A DNA stretch of 64,000 nucleotides from assembly GCA_035308365.1 (NCBI GenBank), contig DATGGU010000121.1:1-64000 (forward strand), read 5' to 3'. Numbering within the stretch: the first letter of the stretch is position 1; each line of letters opens with the position of its first letter. Made by a program: the position numbers and the translations under genes. This document shows, piece by piece, positions 1 through 9,908 of the stretch. A model generated the notes under the pieces. The model saw only the letters and a list, made by a program, of their open reading frames with translations. It was not told where the DNA came from and did not search any database. This DNA is from PALSA-505 sp035308365 (GTDB lineage Bacteria; Actinomycetota; Actinomycetes; Streptosporangiales; Streptosporangiaceae).

Positions 1-1767
1 GGCCTCGATCAAGCGGCCATGGACTTGCAGGTAGGTCGCGGCGCGGTCCAGGAGCCAGGCGGCGTCGGCCGCTCCACGGCTGGGCCGGGCCGAGCCGAAA
101 TGACCGGTGGCTGTCAGTACGTGCGGCAGCAGCACCGCCCAACGAGGCCAGTCCTGCGGGGCGCCCATGATCGTTTCCGGAGCGTCGGCATGCAGCAGTT
201 CCAGAACCGCCGCCAGCCCGGAGGTGTTCGTCTCGGAGGTGGCCGTCTCAGTCGTCCGGCTCTCTCCCTCGGTTGCGGCTGGATGGGCCTGCCTGGCCCG
301 GGTCGCGCCCTGCAGGAGCCGGTGCACCGTCAAGCCTCCTGGCGTTCGCTTGGCCAGGGAGTAGTCCACGAGTGTGGTGATGGTGTCGGTGAAGGTGAGC
401 GGGTCGGTGGCGGCGGTGGCCAATGACTCGGGCAGCAGGCCGGGGTGTGCGGTGAACAGGTCCAGCGGAATGTTCTCCGGGGCCAGGTAGGCACACAGGT
501 CCAGCAGCACGACTGCGGCCGGGTTCTCCCGGCTGATCCGCCGCAGGCTGATGTCCCAGAGGCTGGCGATCTTGTCATCGCGGTCGGCGGCCTGGCCCCG
601 GTCCAGCAGTTCGGCGGCCCGCTCTCGCAGCAGGTTCAAGTAGTCTCCGGGGGGCATTCCGGAGCGGTCCAGGTAGGCAGCGGCCTGCTCCAGGGCGAGC
701 GGCAGCCGTCCCAGTTCCTCGGCGATTTCCGTTCCCACCTGGTCATCCAGGCCGGGCACGCGGGTCCGCAACAGGGTCAGCGCGTCAGCAAGCCCGATCA
801 CGTCCAGATCCAGGACGCGGCCCAGCGCGGAGAAGCCACCACGGCGGGTGGTCACGATCACGTGGCCGGGATTGCCCGGCGCCACCGGTCCCGTGGGCAG
901 CCAGGGCCGGATGTCCTTCACCGCGTCGGCGTTGTCGAAGACCAGCAGCCAGCCTGCGATCTCGCGCAGTTGGGCATGTACCTGTGCTTGCAGGACTTCG
1001 GGGTCGGCCAGCGGGTCCATGCCCAGCTCGGCGGCCAGTCCGGCGAACTGGTCCGGGATGGAGGCGGATTCCTCGGCCGCTATCCAGCACACCAGGTCGT
1101 AGTCGGTGGCGTGCGCGTGGGCGAACTCGGTGGCGAGCTGGGTCTTGCCCACGCCGCCCATGCCGTGGACCGCGTGCACCGTGGCGGCCGGGCCGCTGGC
1201 CAGCGCCGCCGCCAGGTCAGCCAGATCCTTTATGCGGCCGGTGAAATTCGGGTTGCGCGCCGGCACTCTCCGCCATACTCGCGGTAAGGCTCCGGGGAAG
1301 CTCGGCTCGCGTGGCATGGCCCGGGGTGCTCCCGGGAAGTCCGGGCGTTCGGCAGGCTTGGCCCGGCCGGTGATCGCGGCCGAGACGGTCCTGCACAGCT
1401 CGGCGCGTGCGGCAGCCTCGCTGAGACCGAACAGGTCCACACTCACGACCTGGCCCAGCAACCCCGGCCGCTCACAGTCCTTCACCCGGACCACCAGCAG
1501 CTTGTGCCTTCCGCCGGCCGGATCATCCGCCCAGGCAGCCTGCCATTCAGCAGCGCCGTACTCGGACTTCACGTAGTCATCGGAGAGCACCGCGATTGTC
1601 CGGCTGGCCCGCGTGACCCCGTCCTGCATTCCCTGGATCCAGTTGCTGCCAGGAACGAAGTCCCACGCCTGGACCAGTACCCGGTAGCCGGTTTCTTCCA
1701 GTACCCAGGCCATCCACTCAGCCCACGCCCGGTCCGCCTGGGTATAAGAGATGAAGAAATCCCACAC
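1..1767 (-). CDS. TIR / NB-ARC STAND protein, C-terminus beyond window
   Basis: An open frame runs from a GTG at 1767 to the first base of the window (589 codons), so the 3' end is missing. Residues 1-100 read as a TIR domain: it starts MWDFFISYTQADRAWAEWM, and SEYGAAEWQAAW contains Glu74, the expected position of the NADase glutamate. Around residues 203-210 is a P-loop (GMGGVGKT), followed by a Walker B-like LLVFDNAD (about 274), VTTRRGG (about 305) and RLPLALEQA (about 355), the order of an NB-ARC ATPase. A winged-helix-like region follows, and a tandem-repeat sensor (TPR) would be expected outside the window. An in-frame TGA lies five codons upstream, so GTG 1767 is essentially the only start; its ribosome site is weak. 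The gene lies 40 bp after the DUF222 gene on the same strand. The family is known in signalling and antiphage defence; that role here is inference. Confidence 0.85.
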   Translation of the reverse strand, partial: MWDFFISYTQADRAWAEWMAWVLEETGYRVLVQAWDFVPGSNWIQGMQDGVTRASRTIAVLSDDYVKSEYGAAEWQAAWADDPAGGRHKLLVVRVKDCERPGLLGQVVSVDLFGLSEAAARAELCRTVSAAITGRAKPAERPDFPGAPRAMPREPSFPGALPRVWRRVPARNPNFTGRIKDLADLAAALASGPAATVHAVHGMGGVGKTQLATEFAHAHATDYDLVCWIAAEESASIPDQFAGLAAELGMDPLADPEVLQAQVHAQLREIAGWLLVFDNADAVKDIRPWLPTGPVAPGNPGHVIVTTRRGGFSALGRVLDLDVIGLADALTLLRTRVPGLDDQVGTEIAEELGRLPLALEQAAAYLDRSGMPPGDYLNLLRERAAELLDRGQAADRDDKIASLWDISLRRISRENPAAVVLLDLCAYLAPENIPLDLFTAHPGLLPESLATAATDPLTFTDTITTLVDYSLAKRTPGGLTVHRLLQGATRARQAHPAATEGESRTTETATSETNTSGLAAVLELLHADAPETIMGAPQDWPRWAVLLPHVLTATGHFGSARPSRGAADAAWLLDRAATYLQVHGRLIEA

Positions 1768-1807
1768 AGAGAAACGGTCTCACGACCCACGGCCTCGCGG
1801 TGTGATC

Positions 1808-3826
1808 CTACGGATAGGGGGCGATGGGTTCGGTGGTCAGTGTGATCTTCCATCCGCCTGCTGATACCGGGCGGGCGCGGATGCCACCGCCGTAACCCAT
1901 CGCCCGGCCATCCTGGCTGGTCACGATCACGCCCCACCGGGTGCTCCGGTGGGTGGCCATCGCATCGGCAAGGAGGCGCGCGACATCAGCATGAACCGGT
2001 CCGTACCCACCGGCCTCACCCGGCGCATCGGCCAGACCGAGCAGTGTGGCAAGGGGGACCGTCAGATTGACTTCCCCCGTCATCGGAGGCAGCGGCACAC
2101 CAGCTGTGGGTCGCAGTCCCACCGGATCCGGCCTGTCCAGGTCCGCTATGGCAGGAGCCTTCGAGTCGCGCTCGCCAGGGACGAACCGAGCGGCCGCAGG
2201 GTTGGCCGGCTCGCCTGGCGTTGAGGGGTGCTGGTGGTTGGGCGCAGCTGGGCCGGGCTGACCTGCTGTGGGGAACTGAGTGCCCGCTGGGGTGTCCGGT
2301 CGGACGGGCGTTGCGGGTCCCTGGCGGCCGTGCCCGGCCAGGCCAGGTTGGCCCGTCGTGGGATTGCCTGGTTGTCCTGGTGCTGCGGGGTGCTGGTGAT
2401 TGGGCGCAAGTGGGCCAGGTTGGCCTGTTGTGGGATTGCCTGGTTGTCCTGGTGCTGCGGGGTGCCGGTGGTTGGGCGCGGCTGGGCCGGGCTGATCTGC
2501 TGTGGGGAACTGAGTGCCCGCTGGGGTGTCCGGTTGGATTGGCGCTGCGGGTCCCTGGCGGCCGAGCCCGGCCAGGCCAGGTTGGCGTGTTGTGGGACTG
2601 TCCTCTCCGCTCGGAGACGATGTGCCGCGCTGACCAGTTGAACCGGAGCCTTCGTTGCCGGGCTCGACCGGTGGCAGCAAGCTCGGCGGCGGAGTGTCGA
2701 TAGGCTGGCCGAGCAGCAAAGCCAGATATGCATGTGCTCGCAGCAGGTCCATGCCGCCCTGGGCGCCCTGCTTCTTCCACGCCTTGGCGATCGCGCACAG
2801 CCGCCTGTCGGCGGCGAGTACCTCGGCCGGAGGCAGAGACCGTCCGGCCAGAGTGGCGGTGCCCTCGGGGTCGGCCCAGTACTCGACGCGGGCTTCCTTC
2901 TGCGCTGTTTCCCGGCGCCGCCGGGCCGCATCGGGGTCGACTGCCAAGATCGCCCGCAACAGAGCGGCACGCAGCTCTCCGGTGGTCAGCTCACCGGCGC
3001 GCGGGAGTACTTTCGACTCAACCGCGTCGGCGTGCGCCCGCTCCAGCGGGCAGATCATGCTGACCAGGATTCGGGCCTTGGCTAGGTCGATCCGTCCGGT
3101 CTCCAGCGCGGCAGCGATCGCCGGGCGCTCGGCCAGGTCCAGCGCGAGATCAAACTCGGCCCTGCTACCCACGCGGGTCAGCGTAAGAGCCAGCCCCACC
3201 TCATCAGCGGCGAACTCGCTGATCTGCACCGGAAACCGGCCCGGCCCATCAGCAGGCGGGGTGCCGGGCGCAGGGCGACGGCGCGCCAGCTCGGCGACCA
3301 TGGCCAGCTCGCGGGCCGACGCCCAGGAAGCCAGCCGCCGCCAGGCACGCAACACACCGATCAGGGAGTTATCGTCGAGAGCCTCGACCCGCTGGAAGGC
3401 GTCGTCGGCGAACTCAGCCAGCACTATCGAGGCCGGAAGTTCATCCAGCACCCCACCCTCGGCAAATCCCCGGCCCGCTCCCTCCCCGGCCAAGAACCCG
3501 TTCGGAGAGCCCGCTCCCGCGCCGTCCGGATAGTTCAACGGCCAGTCGGCCGACCTGGATTGTCCCGGCACGCTTCCGGGCCCGGGCGCAGTCAGGAAGT
3601 CCGCGCGGCAACTCAGCGGCCAGGCCGACGGCGCGGGCTGAGCCGGTGTCGCCTCCAGCAACTCATCCAGCTCTTGATCGGTCAGCTCCAGCAGCTCAAC
3701 CGGTGGCCCGGTATCAGGATCGGGAAAACTGTAAGCCTCGTCCTCAGGCGGAATGTCTTCGGCGGTGAGCGAAGCCTCATAGGCCGCGAGGATCTCCTCC
3801 TGAGACTCAGACTGACCCTCTGGCAC
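1808..3826 (-). CDS. DUF222 (13E12 repeat) protein lacking the HNH domain
   Basis: 672 aa starting at GTG 3826 behind a strong GGAGGTGA. The N-terminal 130 residues are acidic and low-complexity. The DUF222 core runs from about residue 125 to 390 (LPASIVLAEFADDAFQRVEA, then SLIGVLRAWRRLASWASARE, then PLERAHADAVESKVLPRA). A Pro/Gly/Gln-rich block of in-frame tandem repeats fills about 408-535, followed by the second conserved module (LTVPLATLLGLADAPGEAGG). Family members normally continue into a C-terminal HNH nuclease. Here the frame stops at TAG right after ITLTTEPIAPYP, and the next codons do not resemble an HNH motif. The protein is therefore either a natural HNH-less form or 3' truncated. 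It is probably co-transcribed with the downstream TIR/NB-ARC gene. Confidence 0.85.
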   Translation of the reverse strand: MPEGQSESQEEILAAYEASLTAEDIPPEDEAYSFPDPDTGPPVELLELTDQELDELLEATPAQPAPSAWPLSCRADFLTAPGPGSVPGQSRSADWPLNYPDGAGAGSPNGFLAGEGAGRGFAEGGVLDELPASIVLAEFADDAFQRVEALDDNSLIGVLRAWRRLASWASARELAMVAELARRRPAPGTPPADGPGRFPVQISEFAADEVGLALTLTRVGSRAEFDLALDLAERPAIAAALETGRIDLAKARILVSMICPLERAHADAVESKVLPRAGELTTGELRAALLRAILAVDPDAARRRRETAQKEARVEYWADPEGTATLAGRSLPPAEVLAADRRLCAIAKAWKKQGAQGGMDLLRAHAYLALLLGQPIDTPPPSLLPPVEPGNEGSGSTGQRGTSSPSGEDSPTTRQPGLAGLGRQGPAAPIQPDTPAGTQFPTADQPGPAAPNHRHPAAPGQPGNPTTGQPGPLAPNHQHPAAPGQPGNPTTGQPGLAGHGRQGPATPVRPDTPAGTQFPTAGQPGPAAPNHQHPSTPGEPANPAAARFVPGERDSKAPAIADLDRPDPVGLRPTAGVPLPPMTGEVNLTVPLATLLGLADAPGEAGGYGPVHADVARLLADAMATHRSTRWGVIVTSQDGRAMGYGGGIRARPVSAGGWKITLTTEPIAPYP
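2225..2600. repeat. in-frame tandem repeats inside the DUF222 gene
   Basis: A unit of about 234 nt (78 aa, beginning LAGLGRQGPA on the minus strand) is followed by a partial second copy. Inside it, a 72-nt unit coding for a 24-residue Pro/Asn/His/Gly-rich stretch (PNHRHPAAPGQPGNPTTGQ) is repeated in tandem. The reading frame stays open throughout, so the array lengthens a linker. Confidence 0.85.
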
Positions 3827-3850
3827 GTGCGCTCACCTCCAGCCTGCAGG

Positions 3851-3892
3851 TATTCGAACATAGGTGTTGAACGTTGGCTCGTACTTCGAATA
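3851..3892. promoter_or_regulatory. inverted repeat upstream of the DUF222 gene
   Basis: TATTCGAA at 3851-3858 is exactly complementary to TTCGAATA at 3885-3892. The second arm runs into an AT-rich stretch that resembles a -10 element. The repeat lies 25-66 bp upstream of the GTG at 3826, so it could be an operator. Function is inferred from position only. Confidence 0.4.
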
Positions 3893-3996
3893 TAATATCG
3901 TAAGTATCACCTGAGCGCACTGAAATTAGCATCACGACACGCAGAAGATAGCTCTCGGAGAGCTGTGCTGGGTGCTGGGTGCTGGGGTGGCTGAAG

Positions 3997-4563
3997 TCAG
4001 GTGTTGTTCAGATGGGACAGGATGGCCTGGAGGACCTGGGTCGCGGCTGGGCGGAAGGCTGGGGAGACTACCAGGCCGTCGGGGCCGATCGCTGACCGGT
4101 CTACCTGGATGCGGCGGCAGGCTGGTTCGATGAGGGTGGCGCCGACGTAGCCGAGAACGCCGGTGAGGGCGGCCTGGGCGGCGTCGCCCCGGCCTTCGGG
4201 GGCGACGTTGATCCAGGCGGCGGGCTTGCCGTACATCTCGCCGCCGCCGACCGTCCAGTCGAGAAGGTTCTTGAAGCTGCCGGGCAGGCTGCCGGCGTAC
4301 TCGGGAGTGCAGAACAATACGGCGCCGGCCGCCGCGATCTGCTCCCGCAGCTTCGTCACCTCTGACGGTAGCGGTTCGTGGTCGTCGTCGGGGTTGAACG
4401 CCGGGAGCAGGGACAGGCCCTGGTACAGGACAGCCCGCACCGGTCCGGACGGGCGGTTGGTCAGGGACAGGACAGTGCGCAGGGCGGCTGTGTTCGTTGA
4501 CCCGCTGCGCGTGCTGCCGGAGACGAGCAGGATTCTCACCGGTTCGGTCATGGTGCCGGTCAT
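3997..4563 (-). CDS. NADPH-dependent FMN reductase family protein
   Basis: 188 aa, starting MTGTMTEPVRILLVSGSTR at ATG 4563. This ATG overlaps the TGA of the upstream thiolase gene by 4 nt, so the two are translationally coupled. The flavodoxin-like phosphate loop GSTRSGSTNTAALR and the flavin-site segment TPEYAGSLPGSFKNLLDW are those of the NADPH-dependent FMN reductase family (azoreductase and chromate reductase type). It would transfer electrons from NADPH through bound FMN to a quinone, azo or other acceptor. Length is normal for the family. The physiological substrate cannot be read from the sequence; coupling to a thiolase suggests a shared lipid or sterol pathway, which is inference. 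Confidence 0.9.
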   Translation of the reverse strand: MTGTMTEPVRILLVSGSTRSGSTNTAALRTVLSLTNRPSGPVRAVLYQGLSLLPAFNPDDDHEPLPSEVTKLREQIAAAGAVLFCTPEYAGSLPGSFKNLLDWTVGGGEMYGKPAAWINVAPEGRGDAAQAALTGVLGYVGATLIEPACRRIQVDRSAIGPDGLVVSPAFRPAATQVLQAILSHLNNT

Positions 4564-6131
4564 CGTGCGTGCGGGCTCAGCACGAGGGTGGAGTGGTGGG
4601 CCAGGATGCCACCGTTGCCGCTGACCAGGATGACGTCGCTGGCCGGGGACTGCCGGGCGCCGCCGTCGCCCCTGGCCTGGATGACCGCCTCGGACAGCGG
4701 GGTGAACCCCCACATGTAATAGGCGGAGAGCTGGCCACCACCGGTGTTCACCGGCAGTGAACCACCAGGGGCGAGCGCTCCGGAGGCGGCGAACGGGCCA
4801 CCCTCGCCCTTGGCGCAGAAGCCATAGTCCTCCAGGGTCACCAGGACCGTGTAGGTGTAGCAGTCGTAGATCTGGCACATGGTCACGTCGCCGGCCGTGA
4901 TGCCCGCCATGGTCATGGCGGCCGGCCCGGCGATGGCCGCGCCGGTGGACAGGCCGAAGTGGCTGCCGTGCTCCAGTTGATGGCCAGGGTGGCCCTGGCC
5001 CCAGCCCCATATGTGCACCGGCGGCTTGCGCAGGCCGGCGGCGCGGTCGGCGCTGGTCACCACCACGGCGATGGCGCCGTTGGAGACCAGGCAGCAGTCG
5101 AGCAGGTGCAGTGGCTCGACGATCCACCGGGACGCCTGGTGGTCGGCCAGCGTGATCGGCTCCCGGAACTGAGCGCACGGGTTGCCGGCGGCCCAGGCGC
5201 GCTGGGCGACCGAGATCGCGCCGAACTGCTCGCTCGTCGTGCCATAGGCCGCCATGTGCCGCCGGGCGGCCAGCGCGTATTCGGCCGTCACCGTACGGTA
5301 CCCGTACCCGCCGCGCAGTCCGGCCAGGCCATACCACTCGGGCCGGGCAGCGGCGCCAGCAGCAGGGGTGGCCGCAGCGGCAGGGGTGGCCGCAGCAGCG
5401 GGGGCAGCAGCAGCGGGGGTGGCCGCAGCCGCAGCGGTGGCCGCAGCGGCGGTGGCAGCACTGGTGGCAGCACTGGTGGCAGCAGCAGTGGCGGCGGCAC
5501 CGGACCGGCCCATGCCGAACGTGGCACCGGCCGGCGCCTCGGGGCGCAGCGGCGTGTCGGCGAACACACAGGCGACCACGGAGGCCGACCCGCTGGTGAT
5601 CGCGAGCGAGGCCAGCGCGACCGCCGCGCCCGCCGAGGCACCATAGGAGTTGATCACGCTGAGCAGGCGGAGGTCGCGCAGGCCGATGAGCTGGGCAAGG
5701 CCGACGTCTAGGGCGCCGGGGGCGATTCCAGGGCAGACCAGCAGGCCATCGAGATCCGCCAGGCCGAGCCCGGCGTCGGCGACCGCCAGCCGCACCGCCT
5801 CGGCGGCGAGGCGCCGCGAGCTGCGGCCGTACACCTTGCCGAGTTCGGTCATCCCCAGCCCGGCGATCGCCGTTCCAGTCCGGCCCGCCGCGTTCGCCTT
5901 CCTGGCGGGGCTGGTTTGGCTGGCTGTGATCGTCTTGGCCTGGCTCGCTGTTCCGGTCCGGCCCGCCGCGTTCGCCTTCCTGGCGGGGGTGGTTTGGCTG
6001 GCTGTGATCGTCTTGGCCTGGCTCGCTGTCTCAGTCCGGCCCGCCGTGTTCGCCTTCCTGGCGGGGCTGGTTTGGCTGGCTGTGATCGTCTCGGCCTGGC
6101 TCGCTGTCCCAGGCGGATCCGCTGCTTCCAC
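4560..6131 (-). CDS. SCP2-type thiolase / lipid-transfer protein with repeat insertions
   Basis: 523 aa from GTG 6131, preceded by a GGAGGGAGG-type ribosome site. The conserved thiolase fold begins only near residue 85 (AIAGLGMTELGKVYGRSSRR) and includes the SCP2-thiolase segment LLDCCLVSNGAIAVVVTS and the C-terminal GGGQLSAYYMWGFTP. Two low-complexity blocks are inserted. The first is three 26-residue repeats (TASQAKTITASQTSPARK...) between the start and the fold, encoded by 78-nt units at 5869-6102. The second is an Ala/Thr/Pro-rich run of about 45 residues encoded at 5355-5505. Related proteins act in steroid side-chain or acyl-CoA metabolism, often beside a DUF35 partner that is absent here. 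The partner in this operon is the FMN reductase. Confidence 0.82.
   Translation of the reverse strand: MEAADPPGTASQAETITASQTSPARKANTAGRTETASQAKTITASQTTPARKANAAGRTGTASQAKTITASQTSPARKANAAGRTGTAIAGLGMTELGKVYGRSSRRLAAEAVRLAVADAGLGLADLDGLLVCPGIAPGALDVGLAQLIGLRDLRLLSVINSYGASAGAAVALASLAITSGSASVVACVFADTPLRPEAPAGATFGMGRSGAAATAAATSAATSAATAAAATAAAAATPAAAAPAAAATPAAAATPAAGAAARPEWYGLAGLRGGYGYRTVTAEYALAARRHMAAYGTTSEQFGAISVAQRAWAAGNPCAQFREPITLADHQASRWIVEPLHLLDCCLVSNGAIAVVVTSADRAAGLRKPPVHIWGWGQGHPGHQLEHGSHFGLSTGAAIAGPAAMTMAGITAGDVTMCQIYDCYTYTVLVTLEDYGFCAKGEGGPFAASGALAPGGSLPVNTGGGQLSAYYMWGFTPLSEAVIQARGDGGARQSPASDVILVSGNGGILAHHSTLVLSPHAR
5355..5505. repeat. GC-rich short repeat coding an Ala-rich insert
   Basis: Imperfect repeats of about 18 nt (core GGGGTGGCCGCAGCAGC) code on the minus strand for an Ala/Thr/Pro run within the thiolase. 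It interrupts the fold between the TFGMGRSG and ARPEWYGLAGLRGG segments, and the frame is maintained. Confidence 0.75.
5869..6102. repeat. three tandem 78-nt repeats in the thiolase 5' region
   Basis: Three nearly identical 78-nt units at 5869-5946, 5947-6024 and 6025-6102 differ at only a few positions each. In the coding (minus) frame they give a polar 26-residue unit. In the opposite frame the same DNA reads as strongly hydrophobic segments such as GLVWLAVIVLAWLAV. The unit is a multiple of three, so copy-number change keeps the thiolase in frame. Confidence 0.9.
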
Positions 6132-6388
6132 CCATCCCTCCCTCCGCGTCGGTGTCAGCGACCGGCCAGCCCCCTTCGTAACGGAGTTTCTGGCCTTGAA
6201 TCTTTGATCTTCACCGTACCGAACGGCATTCGGGTTACCAGAGACGGGTGGACATACGCTGCGTGCTGCGCCGCCCACCGGACGGAGTGACCAGTGTCGA
6301 TGCGAGCTGCGGATACTCACGGCTGTTATCCTGAAGTTCCGTGGACCGGCGGGAAGGCCCGCACTCGCACCGACCACGGGAGCCAATC

Positions 6389-8073
<1,685 letters not shown>

Positions 8074-8077
<4 letters not shown>

Positions 8078-8709
8078 CGGACGGCCGCGCCGAAGCCAGC
8101 CACCTGGCCGATACGGCCGAGCAATGGCCGGTGCTGAGCTCCGCGAAGCACTTCCACGGCAAGGTGATCGACGTCCGCGCCGACCAGGTGCTGATGCCGG
8201 ACGGGAACACCGCCGAACGCGAGGTGATCGAGCACCCGGGCGCGGTGGCGATCGTCGCACTGGACGAACAGGACCGGGTGCTGCTGATCCGCCAGTACCG
8301 GCACCCGGTGGGCTGGCTGCTCTGGGAGCTGCCGGCCGGGCTGTGCGACGAGCCCGGTGAGCCGGCCCGGTTCACCGCCGAACGCGAGCTGCTGGAAGAG
8401 ACCGGTCACCGGGCCGGGGACTGGCGGGTGCTGGCGGACTACTTCTCTTCGCCCGGGGTAACCGACGAGCGAGTGCGGATCTTCCTCGCCCGCGACCTGT
8501 TCGAGGTGCCGCACGCGGAGCGGGACTTCGTCCCCAGGCACGAGGAGGCGTACCTGCGGCTGGCCTGGGTGCCGCTGGACCAGGCGGTCGCGCTGATTCT
8601 GTCCGGTGACATGCGCAACGGCGTGGCCGAAGTGGGTATCTTGTCCGCGTATGCCGCCAGGCGGGACGGGTTCGCGGGGCTGCGCCCCGGGGACGCGCCC
8701 GAACGCTGA
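8074..8709 (+). CDS. NUDIX hydrolase, ADP-ribose pyrophosphatase type
   Basis: 211 aa; the GTG start overlaps the pyrG stop by 4 nt (GTGA). The Nudix box is clear (ARFTAERELLEETGHRAG, with REL-EE-G), preceded by GWLLWELPAGLCDEPGE, the layout of ADP-ribose pyrophosphatases such as those of Streptomyces and Mycobacterium. It would hydrolyse ADP-ribose to AMP and ribose 5-phosphate in the cytosol. A gene of this type sits at the same place, next to pyrG, in other actinomycetes. The exact nucleotide-sugar substrate is not determined by the sequence. Confidence 0.92.
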
Positions 8710-8792
8710 CCGGCGGCCGCGGGGCTCGCCAGGACTGACACCGCACGGCAACGGGGCCGGGCGGCCGGGCGACTCAGGAAGGGCTGGCAGGC

Positions 8793-9908
8793 ATGAAGGT
8801 TGGCGTCCCAAGGGAAGTCAAGAACCACGAGGACCGGGTGGCCCTCACCCCGTCCGGCGTGCACGAGCTGGTCCGGGCCGGGCACGAGGTGTTCGTCCAG
8901 GCCGGGGCCGGGGTCGGCTCGGCCATCCCGGACGCGGACTTCATCGCGGCAGGTGCGTCGATCCTCGGCACGGCCGACGAGGTATGGGACACCGGTGAGC
9001 TGATCCTCAAGGTCAAGGAGCCGGTCGCCGGGGAATACCACCGGATGCGCAAGGGGCAGGTGCTGTTCACCTACCTGCACCTGGCCGCCTCCAGGGAATG
9101 CACGGACGCGCTGCTCGAGTCCGGGATCACCTCGATCGCCTACGAGACCGTGCAGCTGCCCGACGGCTCGCTGCCGCTGCTGGCCCCCATGTCCGAGGTG
9201 GCCGGACGGATGGCGCCCCAGGTCGGCGCCCATCACCTGCAGAGTGACGGGGGCGGCCGGGGTGTGCTGATGGGTGGCGTGTCCGGCGTGTACGCGGCCA
9301 AGGTCGTCGTGCTCGGCGCGGGCGTGTCCGGCATGAACGCCGCCGCCATCGCCCTGGGCATGCAGGCCGAAGTGCACCTGGTGGACAAGAACATCGTCAG
9401 GCTGCGCCAGGCGGACGCGATCTACCAGGGGCACCTGCAGACGGTCGCGTCCAACGCCTACGAGATCCGGCGCGCGGTGATCGACGCCGACATGGTCATC
9501 GGGGCGGTGCTGGTGCCCGGGGCCAAGGCGCCGATGCTGATCTCCAACGAGCTCGTGGCCAAGATGAAGCCTGGCTCGGTGCTGGTGGACATCTCCATCG
9601 ACCAGGGCGGCTGCTTCGAGGACTCGCATCCGACAACGCACGACCAGCCCACCTACCGGGTGCACGACTCGGTGTTCTACTGCGTGGCCAACATGCCGGG
9701 CGCGGTGCCGCACACCTCGACCTACGCGCTGACCAACGTCACGCTGCCCTACATCGCCGAGATCGCCAACCGTGGCTGGCGGGACGCGCTGCGGGCCGAC
9801 CCGGCGCTGGCATCCGGCCTGAACACGCACGAGGGCATGGTCACCTGCCAGCCGGTCGGCGAGGCGCACAGCCTGCCCTGGGTGACCCCGGCGGAGGTGC
9901 TGAACTGA
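8793..9908 (+). CDS. ald: alanine dehydrogenase
   Basis: 371 aa, full length for the family. It interconverts L-alanine with pyruvate and ammonia using NAD. The start MKVGVPREVKNHEDRVALTP, the nucleotide-binding VVVLGAGVSGMNAAAIALGM and the FTYLHLAA and PHTSTYALTN segments are characteristic. A purine-rich GGAAGG site precedes the ATG. The stop overlaps the presumed CTG start of xerD. The gene has the same neighbours in Streptomyces. Confidence 0.97.
   Translation: MKVGVPREVKNHEDRVALTPSGVHELVRAGHEVFVQAGAGVGSAIPDADFIAAGASILGTADEVWDTGELILKVKEPVAGEYHRMRKGQVLFTYLHLAASRECTDALLESGITSIAYETVQLPDGSLPLLAPMSEVAGRMAPQVGAHHLQSDGGGRGVLMGGVSGVYAAKVVVLGAGVSGMNAAAIALGMQAEVHLVDKNIVRLRQADAIYQGHLQTVASNAYEIRRAVIDADMVIGAVLVPGAKAPMLISNELVAKMKPGSVLVDISIDQGGCFEDSHPTTHDQPTYRVHDSVFYCVANMPGAVPHTSTYALTNVTLPYIAEIANRGWRDALRADPALASGLNTHEGMVTCQPVGEAHSLPWVTPAEVLN

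Noticed and set aside
3997..5337. 446-codon minus-strand frame that includes the FMN reductase
   Set aside because: Its first part is an out-of-phase reading of the thiolase gene. Only the portion from ATG 4563 matches the reductase family.
5650..6207. Plus-strand hydrophobic open frame opposite the thiolase
   Set aside because: Its phase is the shadow of the thiolase gene, and the hydrophobicity comes only from the 78-nt repeats. No ribosome site or conserved domain was seen.
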